Source: Ceratodon purpureus
Taxonomy: Eukaryota; Streptophyta; Bryopsida; Pseudoditrichales; Ditrichaceae
Reading direction: 5' to 3'
Assembly: GCA_014871385.1 (NCBI GenBank)
Contig: CM026422.1
Span: forward strand, 24,173,014 to 24,237,013
DNA length: 64,000 nt
How positions within the stretch are numbered: the first letter of the stretch is position 1; the number at the start of each line of letters is the position of its first letter. The position numbers and the translations under genes were made by a program. A model generated the notes under the pieces. The model did not search any database, was not told where the DNA came from, and saw only the letters and a program-made list of their open reading frames with translations. Shown here one piece after another: positions 24,483 through 35,373 of the stretch.

Positions 24483-24740
24483 AAAGCTGCATCAGTGGTG
24501 ACGAAGTCCCGAAATCATTGAGCTTCAATGCAAAGCCACGGTAGTCAGTGGTGTCATAAGAGTTGAACCGTAATTCACCAGGAGTTGAGGCAGTCACGAC
24601 TGTAGCATATTCCGTAAAACCAAAAGCCCAAAGGTAATATGCCCAAGAATGTCGTGATTGCTTCGTTTGCGATCCAGAAGGCTTCAGTTCATGGCCTCTC
24701 CGTTCAATGATGTTCCCTGCCCCTTTCACCGGAGCCATCT
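24483..24740 (-). pseudogene. Coding-like fragment in the left arm, mirrored at 26455-26712
   Basis: The minus strand reads an open frame that includes NIIERRGHELKPSG, then HSWAYYLWAFGF and further to NDFGTSSPLMQL. The plus strand at 26455-26712 carries a decayed relative (IIERRGHEPKPGG, then HSQAYYFWALVF) with a frame break. The protein is not recognised. The match shows that the inverted duplication covers more than the DUF506 genes. Confidence 0.5.
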
Positions 24741-26454
24741 TCGCTGTGTCAGCTCCACGCGTGTGAATAAGTTTTCAGCTCCCATTGATTGAGCAGAGTA
24801 ACTCCACTTAGTCCAGCAGAAGGTGAGTTACTTTGGGCGAAATTCATCGCACTTGGGTGTAATTTTCATCACATCTTTACAATGTTAATCACGTCAGTAA
24901 GATAACCCTCACTTGTCTGCAGTAAAATAAAATCATCCGGTTGGGCGCCCCAACTGCCCCCCCACCCCACCAGAATGAAAATATAGGGAAGAAGGTGTAA
25001 AATTGGACTGTCTGTGGGCTGAAATGCAACCTGGATGTTTCTTTGAAAAGTAGGGAAATCCATTTGTTTCAAAAAAAGAAATAAAAAGTTGGCAGATCCT
25101 GAAGCTATCTTCCTTTAAGCGATTTGATGCTTCTAATTTCCTGATAAAGCTACCGTAACGGAGGCAGAGTTCAAATATGAGGGGTGGGGGGAGCACGTGT
25201 CCCTTTACTAAAAGCTTTCATGAGTATGCTAATTCACACTGTATGAACCCATTACATCCACCTGAAGGGAACCTTCACAGGCATCCCAGTAGAATCTCCA
25301 GAATTCTCTAATAAAACTCCAAAACTTCAGTCCGGGATCAGGAGGACTGCCCTGACATCAGGGCTCTGGTATTTCCTCTGCCACTTCCATGATAAACCTA
25401 CCCATTTTGACACATGGTACAGACTCGGTGATGATACAGTCGGTATTGGAGCCACCCCGTGACCACAGCTCAGGATTCATCTGCTTGATTTTTGGATGCA
25501 GGGACGCCGAAAGGGATCACTGTTTGGCCTGCACACAGAACAGTGATTTAGACGCACTTACGTCATTTGAAGTCAAGTTCCTTACATTCAGTGATGTGTG
25601 ATGACGTTGTGGCTACCATAAAAACATCATTAATTAATTATATGATGTGTTTTGAATTACAGGATAAGTATTGTTTTGTTTTGCTGGCTGAAGGATTTCA
25701 GCCAAGATACAGTCGACAACTTGGGTTCCTGAAGAAGGCATTGCAAATAGTGCGAAACACTTGTTCTGATACCCCAACTACCGTAAATCAGCTGAACCAG
25801 ATCAGGGCACAAATACGGCAGATTCCTGTCACGTGTACGATGGTATTCTGGAGCCTCTTGCATCATGGTGTAACTTGTGCGAGAAATCTCTGCGCTATTT
25901 TGCTTTGCAGCCTTTCGCAGCCTTTCCCTGCAGACATGTTTTAGAAATTTCGGATGAAACATCAGACAATTAACTTACCGATTTCTGGAAGCATAAGTCA
26001 AATAAGTTACCGTGTAATTCTTGTGTGGCCTCCCTCATCAATGCTTTCGCGTCAGTTATACACACTTCCCTCCGGCTTCTTGGGCTTCTTTCTACTGTGC
26101 GTGGACAGTTTTGGAACACCTCGTTACCATGATCTGTGCAGAAAACTCATACACCTGGTGAAGTGCTTTTTACTATGGGCTTCTATTCCAGGAAGTTTAA
26201 CTTTACCATGCGGCTGCATTAATTCAAAAGAAAATGTATTTCACAAATAATGTGTAATGAGTTGGCGCAATCTGATCTCAACACCTGGGCAAGGAAAGGC
26301 ATGCACGAAAATATGCAGTTATCCAATAATCCATAATCGTAATTGCTTACAAAAAACTCATTGCCACATGGCACCTAAGTTTACAGCCCACCGATGAAAC
26401 AGACCTGAGAAAGTAACAAAAGGAAGTGAACTCCTTAAAGACAACTCTGGTGGA
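24741..26454. other. Centre of the inverted duplication
   Basis: This is the unpaired or poorly paired middle of the palindromic region; the symmetry axis falls near 25.3-25.6 kb. Frames such as 25567-25944 (plus) and 25657-25962 (minus) overlap each other and show no domain. No gene is supported. Confidence 0.4.
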
Positions 26455-26712
26455 TGTAGGCAGGGAACTTTCTGAAAGACATCATTGAACGTCGAGGCCA
26501 TGAACCGAAGCCTGGTGGTTCACATGCGAAGCAATTGCGACATTCCCAAGCATATTACTTTTGGGCTTTGGTTTTCCAGAATATGCTTTAATTACATCCG
26601 TATGAACTGCAAGTGAGTTGCAGTTGGACTCTCGTGACACCAACTACATTACTAACTTGCCTTTGCACTACAGTGGGACGATCTGGTGACTTCGTCACCA
26701 CCGATGTAGCTT
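26455..26712 (+). pseudogene. Mirror copy of the unknown coding-like fragment
   Basis: This is the right-arm counterpart of 24483-24740 in opposite orientation. The shared peptide pattern RRGHE.KP.GS..KQ.RHS.AYY.WA is visible, then a frame break and stop follow. It is more decayed than the left copy. Confidence 0.5.
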
Positions 26713-27559
26713 TACCAAACAGTTTATTGTTTTTGTTTATTGCTTTGTTATTTGAGACTCCACTTTTCTTTCAAGTGCTGGCTCGAGATATTACTACCCA
26801 CATCTCTTTCAGCCGCCGGCTTTGGTCACCGATTCGAGCGCAAGTTACTCGGAAATCATTGATAGAATATTCTACAGGTGAAATAACCCAAACGTGATGT
26901 ACTCCAACAACTCCGGAAGAACTCGATGTTTGGCTAGGGCCCATTCATGCTACCTAACTGTAGAGTACTGACGATGCTAAGAGAGGCATGCACGGAGTCA
27001 CGAAAGTTGTGTAATATCTGTGAAGGTAAACGAATCGAGGTGTGAATAGGCTCTTGAATTGCCCAGCAGTGATCTGAGACGCACAGCATTGACATATGAA
27101 GCTTGCCATGACCATGAAGCTTAGGAACTCAGCGACATGTACTTCCATCACCCTGCAAAACCTTCCACAAATCTCCAATGCACCAATCATATATTAGGCA
27201 CTGAAATTCAAGAATCACTCTTACGAATTCATAGACTTATGGGGATGTTCTAACGGAAACAGACTTATAGCTGAAAGTTCCCCTAAGTTCTTCACAATTC
27301 CACCCCCGAAACCAGAGAAGCTGGTACAGCTGAAAGATATTTCTAGAATTTTAAATAACCAGAAAGCATTTCAGACTACCATATGGACAAAAAATCTGGG
27401 ATGTCATTTCCTGCATATGATATCACCTTGCAAACAAGAAAAACAGCACACAGACATATGAATACACATACATATGTATACAGCAAATATCACATTGCAA
27501 GCATCATGTAGCAACTCAACGTATGTACAAGGATTTTTTTTTTTTCTTTCATTTATATA

Positions 27560-28015
27560 CTCAATGAATAAGACTTCCACACATCTTTCGCAATGGAAGG
27601 AAATGAACCAAACTCAGAGCCGCAACTTCAGTGGCTCATCAAAAAATCGCTAATCGTGAGAGGCAACACCCGCTCCTACAATATATACACGACCCTTAGC
27701 AACTATCTGTCAAAAATTGAAGCACAGAAGCATTGTTCTATACAACGATATATAGTTCCATAACTAATCCTCTGCTGTCCCTCCTGCACCATAACCCCGC
27801 TGCCTCGGCGACATGCCTGTCTCGCAGCAAGCATTGTCATCCCGGCAATGTCAAGAGCCCTAACTCCTGCCCAAGAACGTATCCCGCAAATGCTCAACGA
27901 TTCCAGCCTCACTCATCACTTGAGGCACTATATGCATATCATCTGTACGCCATATATCATATATACCTCTATGTTACACTATCAAACCGAGCCATGTCCG
28001 CATTTCGAGGTACTG
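27560..28015 (-). other. Probable 3' UTR of DUF506 copy B
   Basis: Read on the minus strand it aligns with the 3' flank of copy A (22600-23035): shared ATGATATGCATATAG, GAGGCTGG, TATATATTGTAGGAGCGG and GAGCCACTGAAGTTG blocks, ending at a common TTGAGTATA..AATGAAAG. Confidence 0.7.
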
Positions 28016-28019
28016 AATC

Positions 28020-29243
28020 TTAAACCGCTATCGCCATCCGCTGCTCTTTGATCAAGCTCCTGATTGACGACGTCAGCCCGGCTTCCCTCAATATCGATGC
28101 CAGCCCTGCTTGGCCGCGGCGCTGGAACACCCGGGGCTTCAGCGCCGGGGGTGTCCAATCGCTGTTGTTCACCACCGCAGGCACTGCCGCTGCCTTCGCG
28201 CTCACAACCTCCGTCGGCTTCTTCGCGATCAGATTCTTTAGGTCCTTCATCGCCCGCCTCTCACCGACCCGCAGGTAGTCCACCTCCATCTCCTCCGTGT
28301 ACCGGGCGTTCCACCCTTGGTCCCGGACAGCGATCCGAGAAATATTGTTCGCCATGTCCTCACCGTGCGCCTTGTGCACCGTGTCGTTCGTCGTCCGCCT
28401 GTACGACGAGAACCACTTCGCTCTCATGTACTCCGGCTTCCTCCATGGAGGCAGGTCCAGCCCGCTCTTCTTCAGCGACTGCTTCACCGCGTCCGACATG
28501 ATGTTCACAATCTGGAACAGCCGGTCCGCTTTCCCCACGAACACCGCCGGCAGCACTTGCACCACCGCGTTGTAGCTCGACGACGGACGCGCGATCTCAA
28601 ATTGCGCCCGGAACTCGATATCAACCATAATCCGCTCGCTCTTACCCGCGAACACAACATCGATATACTCGTAGTCACCACCGGGAAAGCTCCCCACGTG
28701 CTCCCACCGCGACTTACAAATCGCAGCATTGTACCCACTCGTCCTCAGATGCTTCATCACCTGGCGTCTCAGGCAGGTGGTCACGCCACCCTCCGCGGCC
28801 ACCACCTCGGCAATTGCCTTCTCCACCTCGCACACCAGCACGCGCTCCGTCACGCTCACGCCCGGCACCAAATCCTGCAGAATCTCGGACAACTCCCCGC
28901 CCAGCTGCGACGCCTTGTACTCATCGAAATCGCACTCGCACATCGACTTGCAGCTGCACCGCGACCGCATGACACTCCGGCCACCACCAGCCCCATCCTC
29001 CAAAAACCGATCCACCATCGCACCCAAGCACACCGAGTTCACCTCGTGCTCGCTCCCACTGCTCACACACTCTCGCCCAAACCTGTTCTCCACATCAACT
29101 CCATTCCCAATCCTCTTGCTCCTGCTCTTCCCCGCCTCCGATCCCGCCACTGCCTCACTACCACCACTCCCCATCGCCCCGCATGCTCGCAGCTGCGTCG
29201 ACAACAATCCCATCTTCCCATTCCGCTTCACCACTGGCGCCAT
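28020..29243 (-). CDS. DUF506 (PDDEXK_6-like) protein, copy B
   Basis: A single-exon gene of 407 codons on the minus strand; the first ATG is at 29243 and the stop codon at 28020-28022. It is the paralogue of copy A, facing it tail-to-tail about 5.4 kb away. The same features are seen: a variable N-terminus, a Cys-rich patch (RCSCKSMCECDFDEY, one short deletion relative to A), then LRRQVMKHLR, AAICKSRWEH, YEYIDVV, VDIEFRAQFEIARP, LDLPPWRKPE and YMRAKWFSS. The N-terminal half is diverged from copy A with several indels, while the last roughly 185 residues differ at only a few positions. Function is unknown for the family. Intact frame and strong codon bias argue that it is expressed. Confidence 0.92.
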   Translation of the reverse strand: MAPVVKRNGKMGLLSTQLRACGAMGSGGSEAVAGSEAGKSRSKRIGNGVDVENRFGRECVSSGSEHEVNSVCLGAMVDRFLEDGAGGGRSVMRSRCSCKSMCECDFDEYKASQLGGELSEILQDLVPGVSVTERVLVCEVEKAIAEVVAAEGGVTTCLRRQVMKHLRTSGYNAAICKSRWEHVGSFPGGDYEYIDVVFAGKSERIMVDIEFRAQFEIARPSSSYNAVVQVLPAVFVGKADRLFQIVNIMSDAVKQSLKKSGLDLPPWRKPEYMRAKWFSSYRRTTNDTVHKAHGEDMANNISRIAVRDQGWNARYTEEMEVDYLRVGERRAMKDLKNLIAKKPTEVVSAKAAAVPAVVNNSDWTPPALKPRVFQRRGQAGLASILREAGLTSSIRSLIKEQRMAIAV

Positions 29244-30000
29244 CCCAACTCTCAAACAAGTCTGCAACTTCACCAACTGCAAATTAAACCTGCACTAAAA
29301 CAGTTCGATCAAAGTCTCAACCTTTGAGTACTGATTTGTTCCTTTGTACTGAGAACTGATCTAGTGAATTGTTTGTTGATTGACAGTGAGCTAGTCTAGA
29401 TCAGTTGTGAGATGGGTACAGCGGCAGGATCATCAACTGTCGAAGTGTGCTTTGCCATCTGGGTCCGGCAGCGGAGCTTAAGTAGTGATCGATGAGAGAG
29501 GAGAGTGTTGGAGAAGTTATGATCGAGAGAGAAGCTTGTTCAACACAATATATTGCGTGTGCGTCGCCAACTGCTGTGGTTTATATTTGCAAGCCTGCGC
29601 TCAGGGAATGTATGTGCATTGTCTGCAATTAATTGGATGGATGGAAGGATGGATATGTGTAGTTGTTTTTGGTTTTTTTTTTTTTAATGGTTTTGGTTTT
29701 TTTGGATTTTTTGGTTTTTGTATTTTTTTGGTGTTTTTGTTTTTTTTAGGGGGTGGGTGATGGATGATGATTGTGGACATGGATTGCGTGTGGATTAGTG
29801 CAGTTGAGATTGTATGGGTGAGTCAAAGTTATCTTCAGGACTGTACTTGGCATCCAGGATTGTCTGAATTACTCAGAATTGGAGTGACTTCGAGTTATGG
29901 GAAATATCAGAGATGTTTGTGAAGTTTCCTTCTTTGGTGTGGGTTGATGGACTGCATATTCTTTGTGTTGAAATATGTGTTCTAGTTGTGCGTACTAACT
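29244..30000. other. Upstream region of DUF506 copy B
   Basis: This probably holds the promoter and 5' leader of copy B, reading leftward. No clear TATA box was placed. A T/G-rich low-complexity stretch lies at 29665-29757. No gene is seen. Confidence 0.4.
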
Positions 30001-30020
30001 GGGTGGAAATGAAGAAAGGT

Positions 30021-30455
30021 ATTGAACAGTGCATCTTTGGGAAAAGAACTAGGCTGAGGATTTTAGGTGTTGCCAAGATTTGGGAGCTCCTAAGAGGTAT
30101 CGCAGTCTGGGGATGTTGGATTCTGCGAAATGAAGCCCTTTTCGAAGGCAATCACTGGTCGATGGCGAGAATTCGTTCCTACCTGTGGGACTCCATCATC
30201 GAATACGGCAGGATCGAATGGGGCAAATCCCTGCTCAAATACAAACGTGCGAAGACTCCCGAGAAGGCTCAAAGTGTTCTGGAGGGCTTCGATGCCACTT
30301 GGACAATTAGGAATCTCTTTTGTATTAGATCTGGTTTGTCTGTTGTGTGGCACCCTATGCCTTGTGACAGTCCCATTATTTTTTGGTAGCTTTGTCCCCG
30401 GTGTTTTGTCTCCGTGGGTATGTACTCTACTTTCTGCAATGGAAATCCTTTGCGT

Positions 30456-30487
<32 letters not shown>
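30021..30487 (+). mobile_element. 5'-truncated L1-type LINE with 15-bp target-site duplication
   Basis: Flanked by GAAATGAAGAAAGGT at 30006-30020 and 30488-30502. The insert encodes the C-terminal end of a plant LINE polyprotein, after the reverse transcriptase. The frame reads WELLRGIAVWGCWILRNE and then WDSIIEYGRIEWGK, typical of the region that follows the RT and zinc-knuckle part. After the stop come a short 3' UTR and about 30 A. Only the last 467 bp of the element are present. The frame is still open, so the insertion is young. The 66-bp tail at 13990 has a related 3' end. Confidence 0.88.
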
Positions 30488-30489
<2 letters not shown>

Positions 30490-30502
30490 AATGAAGAAAG
30501 GT

Positions 30503-31880
30503 CATTAATGAGTCTTAGGGTGGAAAAAGAAGAAATGATGTTGATAAGGCTTGTGGTGGTAAAATAGGAGAGGTCATTAATGGATCTTAGGGTGAAAGAG
30601 GGAGAGTTTGTAAATAATTGTAGTGATCCTTGTGTGTCTATTTGGATCAAATTGTATATTTTAGATATAATTTTTTCAAATAAATCATTTGAAAACTTTT
30701 TGGGGATGGATTTATTGAAAATTTTGAAATAAGATTGAAAATTAGTTTTGTTTTATATTAGTGTACTAAAAAGGTTACATTATAAATCACGGTAAAAAAT
30801 TTACTATTTATTTCAATTCAAACATTTATAGGTTATGATTTAATATGTAATTATAGACATTTATTTGAATGATTTGGATGATGATGGTGATTTTATTTGT
30901 TTTCAAGTGAGATAAAATACTTTCTAATTTTACAATGAGTTTCATGCAAGATTAAAGCATTGATACTCTTCACAACAAATAATGCACCAGCACCAAAATT
31001 CATCATTTAATAAAACAAGTCTAAAACATACAATTCTCCACCGACTCATGCAAAAAGTGTATCTTCCGATGCCATTTGAGTTGGTGAATCACTCACATTC
31101 CATCACATAAACAAATAAATCTATGATTGTGTTATTTTAATCAAGACCCACCCAAATACACAATTAGTATCCCCTTTCAACTCTATGGTTTATACTCCCT
31201 TGAGGATGATATTTGAAGTGATTTGGCCTACTTTACATCCAATTGCATAATTAGGGCCACTTTTCACATTATGGTTAGCAATGTCTATATACGATAATAT
31301 GATAATTGGTTTGTTTAAAAACAATTAAAAATATGAGAACATAAAATTGGAAAATTTGAAGGATAAAAAATAAGACAAACTATTTTTATTGACATAAGAA
31401 ACAAAGAAAAGAAATTTTGGTCTCCAAAGGAGATCAATGTGAATTTTGTTTCTATTTGTTCCACCACTAATTCAATGCCTAAGGGACAAGGAAAACATAA
31501 AAAATAAACCTTATTTCTTCAAAAAATTATAGCATTTTGTTTGGAGGTTAACGAACCAGCTACCTGTTACGGTGTTGTTTACAAACCACGGGTGTTGATG
31601 TTATCATTGTTATGCATAACATATTTCCATCTAGCTGCACTAATGACAAAGGTGTACAACTACACCAAAGATGAACACCAAGCAATGACCAATTACACCA
31701 AAAAAATTCAAAATCTTGGTGTAGTTGTAAACCTTTTCCACTGGCTCTCCATCATCACATAGCATAACTTGATAGAAAACACCAAGTTCAGCCTCACAAA
31801 AGCAAGCATCCTCACAAGAGACTCCAGAAACCTTCTGTGTGTAAAATAATTCAGCCCACATAAGATAAAAGAGGTGATAT
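30503..31880. other. AT-rich intergenic DNA
   Basis: No gene is recognised. A small imperfect inverted repeat around GTGTACAACTACACCAA lies at about 31650-31735. Frames are at most about 75 codons. Confidence 0.4.
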
Positions 31881-31892
31881 TCGTTACATTAA

Positions 31893-32230
31893 CCCCTAAA
31901 TGTGCACAAGGGTATATTTGACCCCTAATGCTCCTTTTAATCCAAATAAGATAATGGATACTGAGAAGCTCAGATGAAGGAGTAGAAAGTAATATTTTGA
32001 TGTGAAATTTTCTGTGAAGCAAGATTTTACTGTAACGGATTGTCTAATTGTTTTGGTGAATTTGTGATTTTTGGGGATTTTTCAAAAAGTTTGTATTCTT
32101 TCAAACCCGGATAGCTAGGTTTGAATTCTCTATAAACCCGGATAACAAAATCTATGACCTCATTTTTTTCGAAACCATTTTTTAACTTAAGTCAATAAAA
32201 ATATGGCTTAGTCAAAGTTCAACATCCATG
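31893..32230 (+). mobile_element. Possible truncated piggyBac-like MITE
   Basis: TTAA (31889-31892) is followed by CCCCTAAATGTGC, and about 80 bp further a segment (CAGATGAAGGAGTAGAAAG then TAATATTTT) resembles the subterminal part of the 1697-2626 element. The right end was not found, so the 3' limit given is arbitrary. Confidence 0.4.
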
Positions 32231-33000
32231 TAGCCATAGGGCTAGCAAAGAATGGAAACAATGAAAAAAATCGAAAGAGTAGAGTTACAATCTGTGAAAT
32301 GTTCCAACAGCACGTTCAGTGAAATGCGTCCGTCATGGTGTGATTCATCAAAGGGATGCACCATGCATAAAACTTTACAAACTATCCACAACACAACAAT
32401 CACTGAGTGATTGATTACCTCTTTAGGACTTCTACTACTCCCCGTGCCAGCGCTGCATCCTGATTTTTCACACTAGTTGTTAGCCTACCGGCATTGACAA
32501 TATTATACCAAACTCGAGGTAGCAACTCTGTCTTCGCATTATCTTTGAAGTATGTCAATTTAATAGAATATAGGAGTGGTGACTCCTCGTAGCAAGTCCA
32601 GATTGGAATTTCAGATTTTTTTTCTAATATATTCTCCATGAAACATGCTGAACTTTCATTTCAGATACAAAGAGTACATGACAGAACAGAAGCACAACTG
32701 CAACCAAACAGAGCATGAATCTAAATCGGAGAACCGATACACCAACTGCTCATAGATGCCACATCATGGTCTCCTTGAGCTCCAAGTAATGCTATCGGTG
32801 TTAACCCTGCAGAAGAATTCGGAGATCAGTGCGTCATTCCTGGACAGCCAAATAAGCCAGATGGGACCTCGGTGCACAGATCAGAGTTTCTTGCTCGGTT
32901 TTACACAACGTTGAAACAATGTTGAGTGTACAAGCCTCCCAATACATTCAGATATTAGATTGGAATCCTTTTTTCTTCTTTTATTTTTCACCCAATTTTC

Positions 33001-33270
33001 GTGAAGATCGAACGGAACACATGTTATTAGGAAGCTTTGTGCACTGTCGCCTGACCATAGACACATCAGTGAAGATAACATTCGTCATTGAAAGCATTGT
33101 GCACTGTCATCTGAAGCTACATACATCAGTGAAGATCAAACAAAACATTCTTCATTGAGAAGCTTTGTGCACTGTCTTGTGAATATTCATACATCCAAGA
33201 AGATCAAGCAAAACACTCTTCATTGGGAAGCTTTGTGCGTTGTCATCTGAATATTCATGCATCACCAAGT
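33001..33270. repeat. Minisatellite, about four units of 60-68 bp
   Basis: A unit containing GAAGCTTTGTGCACTGTC, then CATACATCAGTGAAGATCA, then CATTCTTCATTG recurs with starts near 33031, 33091, 33159 and 33227. The units differ by a few substitutions. Confidence 0.85.
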
Positions 33271-35370
33271 GAAAGCGGCCTTCTTGAAATTCTGAACATG
33301 GCGTGTTTGTGAAGTTTTATTCGACTCTGATCTGTGCGGAGTACAATTAATGGGTGTTGGAATACTTCATTTTGTCCCTTGATTTTTAAAGTAGGAGGGG
33401 GGTGGGGGGGTGTGGCTATAAAGATTTGAAACTGAGATTCACCAAGGCTTCGGTTCAAATGGGCTTTCACCCAGCCGTGGTTTTATGCTTATATCCATAT
33501 TTATGGAGATCAGTCGATACTTGACCTTTGGGATACCACATCGCACGTGAAGGTGCAACAGCTACAAGCTATGGGTAACCATGGACCCTACCTAAAATTA
33601 TGAAAATGCTTCATCCACGAAATGCAAGTGCTTCGAGAGGTATTTATACCAATATGAAATGACGAGATGAGATGAGACGAGATGCCCCAGACAATGCCGA
33701 GACCGTGGGACGTCCATGAGAACAAAGTTCCAGCCAAGAGCTAGCACCAGGGGTATCATCAACATCACATACTTGAAACTGTTAGAAGAGACCGTGAACT
33801 CCCAAATACAAATAAATCAAACCATCACAGAAGATCAAACCAGTGAAGCAATACTCCAGTTTATTTTCTGTGCATGCTCAGTCCTGTGGCTTCCAACTTC
33901 TGTACCGTAATCACTGCAGTAATTTTGGTTATCAGTACCGTAATTTTGGCCATCAGTACAGCTGATTACGGCACAGCTTTGTCGTAATCTTTCCGCCGTT
34001 TAAACCATCACTTACTTGAGAAGAACGCAAACCGTTGACGTGTATTCTCAATCCTCAAACCTCCCACTTCGGAAGCCCGCATCCACCATGCACGATTCGT
34101 AGCAGTGAATAAATGCAACGTGCCAGCCATTCCAATCAACGAAATCCTGCACTAAACTCCAATCGTAGCCCAATTTCTTGTGTTCGTTACTTAACCTTCA
34201 ATGGTTCAACCACTGCTCCAATTCTCCGGCCAAAGCGACCACCATTGAAACCGTAGCTAAGTTGAGTAATGCAAGAGTGAATCCACTTGTCGTTCCCTCA
34301 GCCTGCACATCCCAATTCACCAAACCTCGCCGGTCTCGCGCTTCGAACTCTCTTTCTTCCTGAATTGATTTGATCGATAGAGTTCAGCTCGACAGCAATC
34401 TTGGGTAGCACTGCAACACCGACCGTCCCTGGTTCGCATTTATAGCGGTGGCGACGTGTCGCTGCTTCCTCTTTCGCGCTAAGTGTCTTCCATAGTTTTC
34501 AGTTCTTGTGGATAAGATGCGCTGGTGGCTTCTGTTCCATTCATCGCAAAGCTGCAAGTCTTCGCTCAAGGTAACCGCGTCGTTAGCATTAACGGAAAAC
34601 ACAATTACAAAACTATTGGATGTGAGAAAGTTGCCAGAGAGTTGCTTCTAGGAGCAACGATACTCCCAGCAGACGCTTCTGAGGTTTAAGATTGCGAGGG
34701 TTTTAGAACACAGCTGGTGATGGCAGTTGTTCTTCTGTTGGAGACAGTGATTGACCTGCAGGATTAGCAGGAGGTGATGGGAGAGAGGATTATAGAACTG
34801 GGTTGGATAAGGTATACTGTCACGCACAGCTTCGAAGAGAGGAAGCAGCCTTGAGAGACGAAGATAATCTCCAAGCATAGAATAGATTGTCGTGGTGCGG
34901 AACATGACCAACACGGTTAACATCCTCGAAGCTGGTTGATACAATTGCATTGCAATCTGGAAATGAGACGGGACAACTAACAAACAAAACTCCAAAGGAC
35001 AGCCACCAACCAAATTTAATGCAACCAATTTCTCAGATGAAGTGATAAACCCCGAGAGATACGTAAGCAACTGATAACCGCTACGCGACAAGTGATTGGA
35101 AACGGCACCCCGCTCATACGCGTGGGTTTGAAAACTTCCAATTGATGCTCCTGTGCAATTAAAATACATGCTGTAGACAGTTGGATTCCGAGGCTACTAC
35201 GAGCGAGAAAAATCCACAGGAATAGTTTGTACTCAAAGAGAGAGGTCGCAAGTGACCTCGAGCAGCAGAAATGCTATGCTATGTATTGAACGTATGCAAA
35301 AATAGAAGTGTCTGTAACCTACCAAACCTGAATTCTAAAACCTAAACCCAATATGTAATCGAAAATTGCC
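33271..35370. other. Intergenic between the minisatellite and YlmG
   Basis: A purine tract lies at 33392-33411. Short frames on both strands, including a 173-codon minus-strand frame at 34648-35169, show no recognisable domain. The last few hundred bases probably hold the 3' UTR of the YlmG gene. Confidence 0.35.
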
Positions 35371-35373
35371 TTA

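Larger units (their letters stand above)
21233..29243. repeat. Large imperfect inverted duplication (palindrome, arms about 4 kb)
   Basis: Three blocks match in mirror order: the DUF506 coding regions, their 3' flanks, and the fragment 24483-24740 against 26455-26712. The axis is at about 25.3-25.6 kb. The arms are no longer colinear throughout because of indels and a LINE tail in the left arm. Confidence 0.75.

Noticed and set aside
28317-29327. 336-codon plus-strand open frame over DUF506 copy B
   Set aside because: Same compositional shadow on the opposite strand of a well-supported gene. It is rich in His, Arg and Pro and has no domain.
34648-35169. 173-codon minus-strand open frame with an ATG, 205 bp after YlmG
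   Set aside because: No recognisable domain and ordinary intergenic composition. It most likely falls in or near the YlmG 3' UTR.
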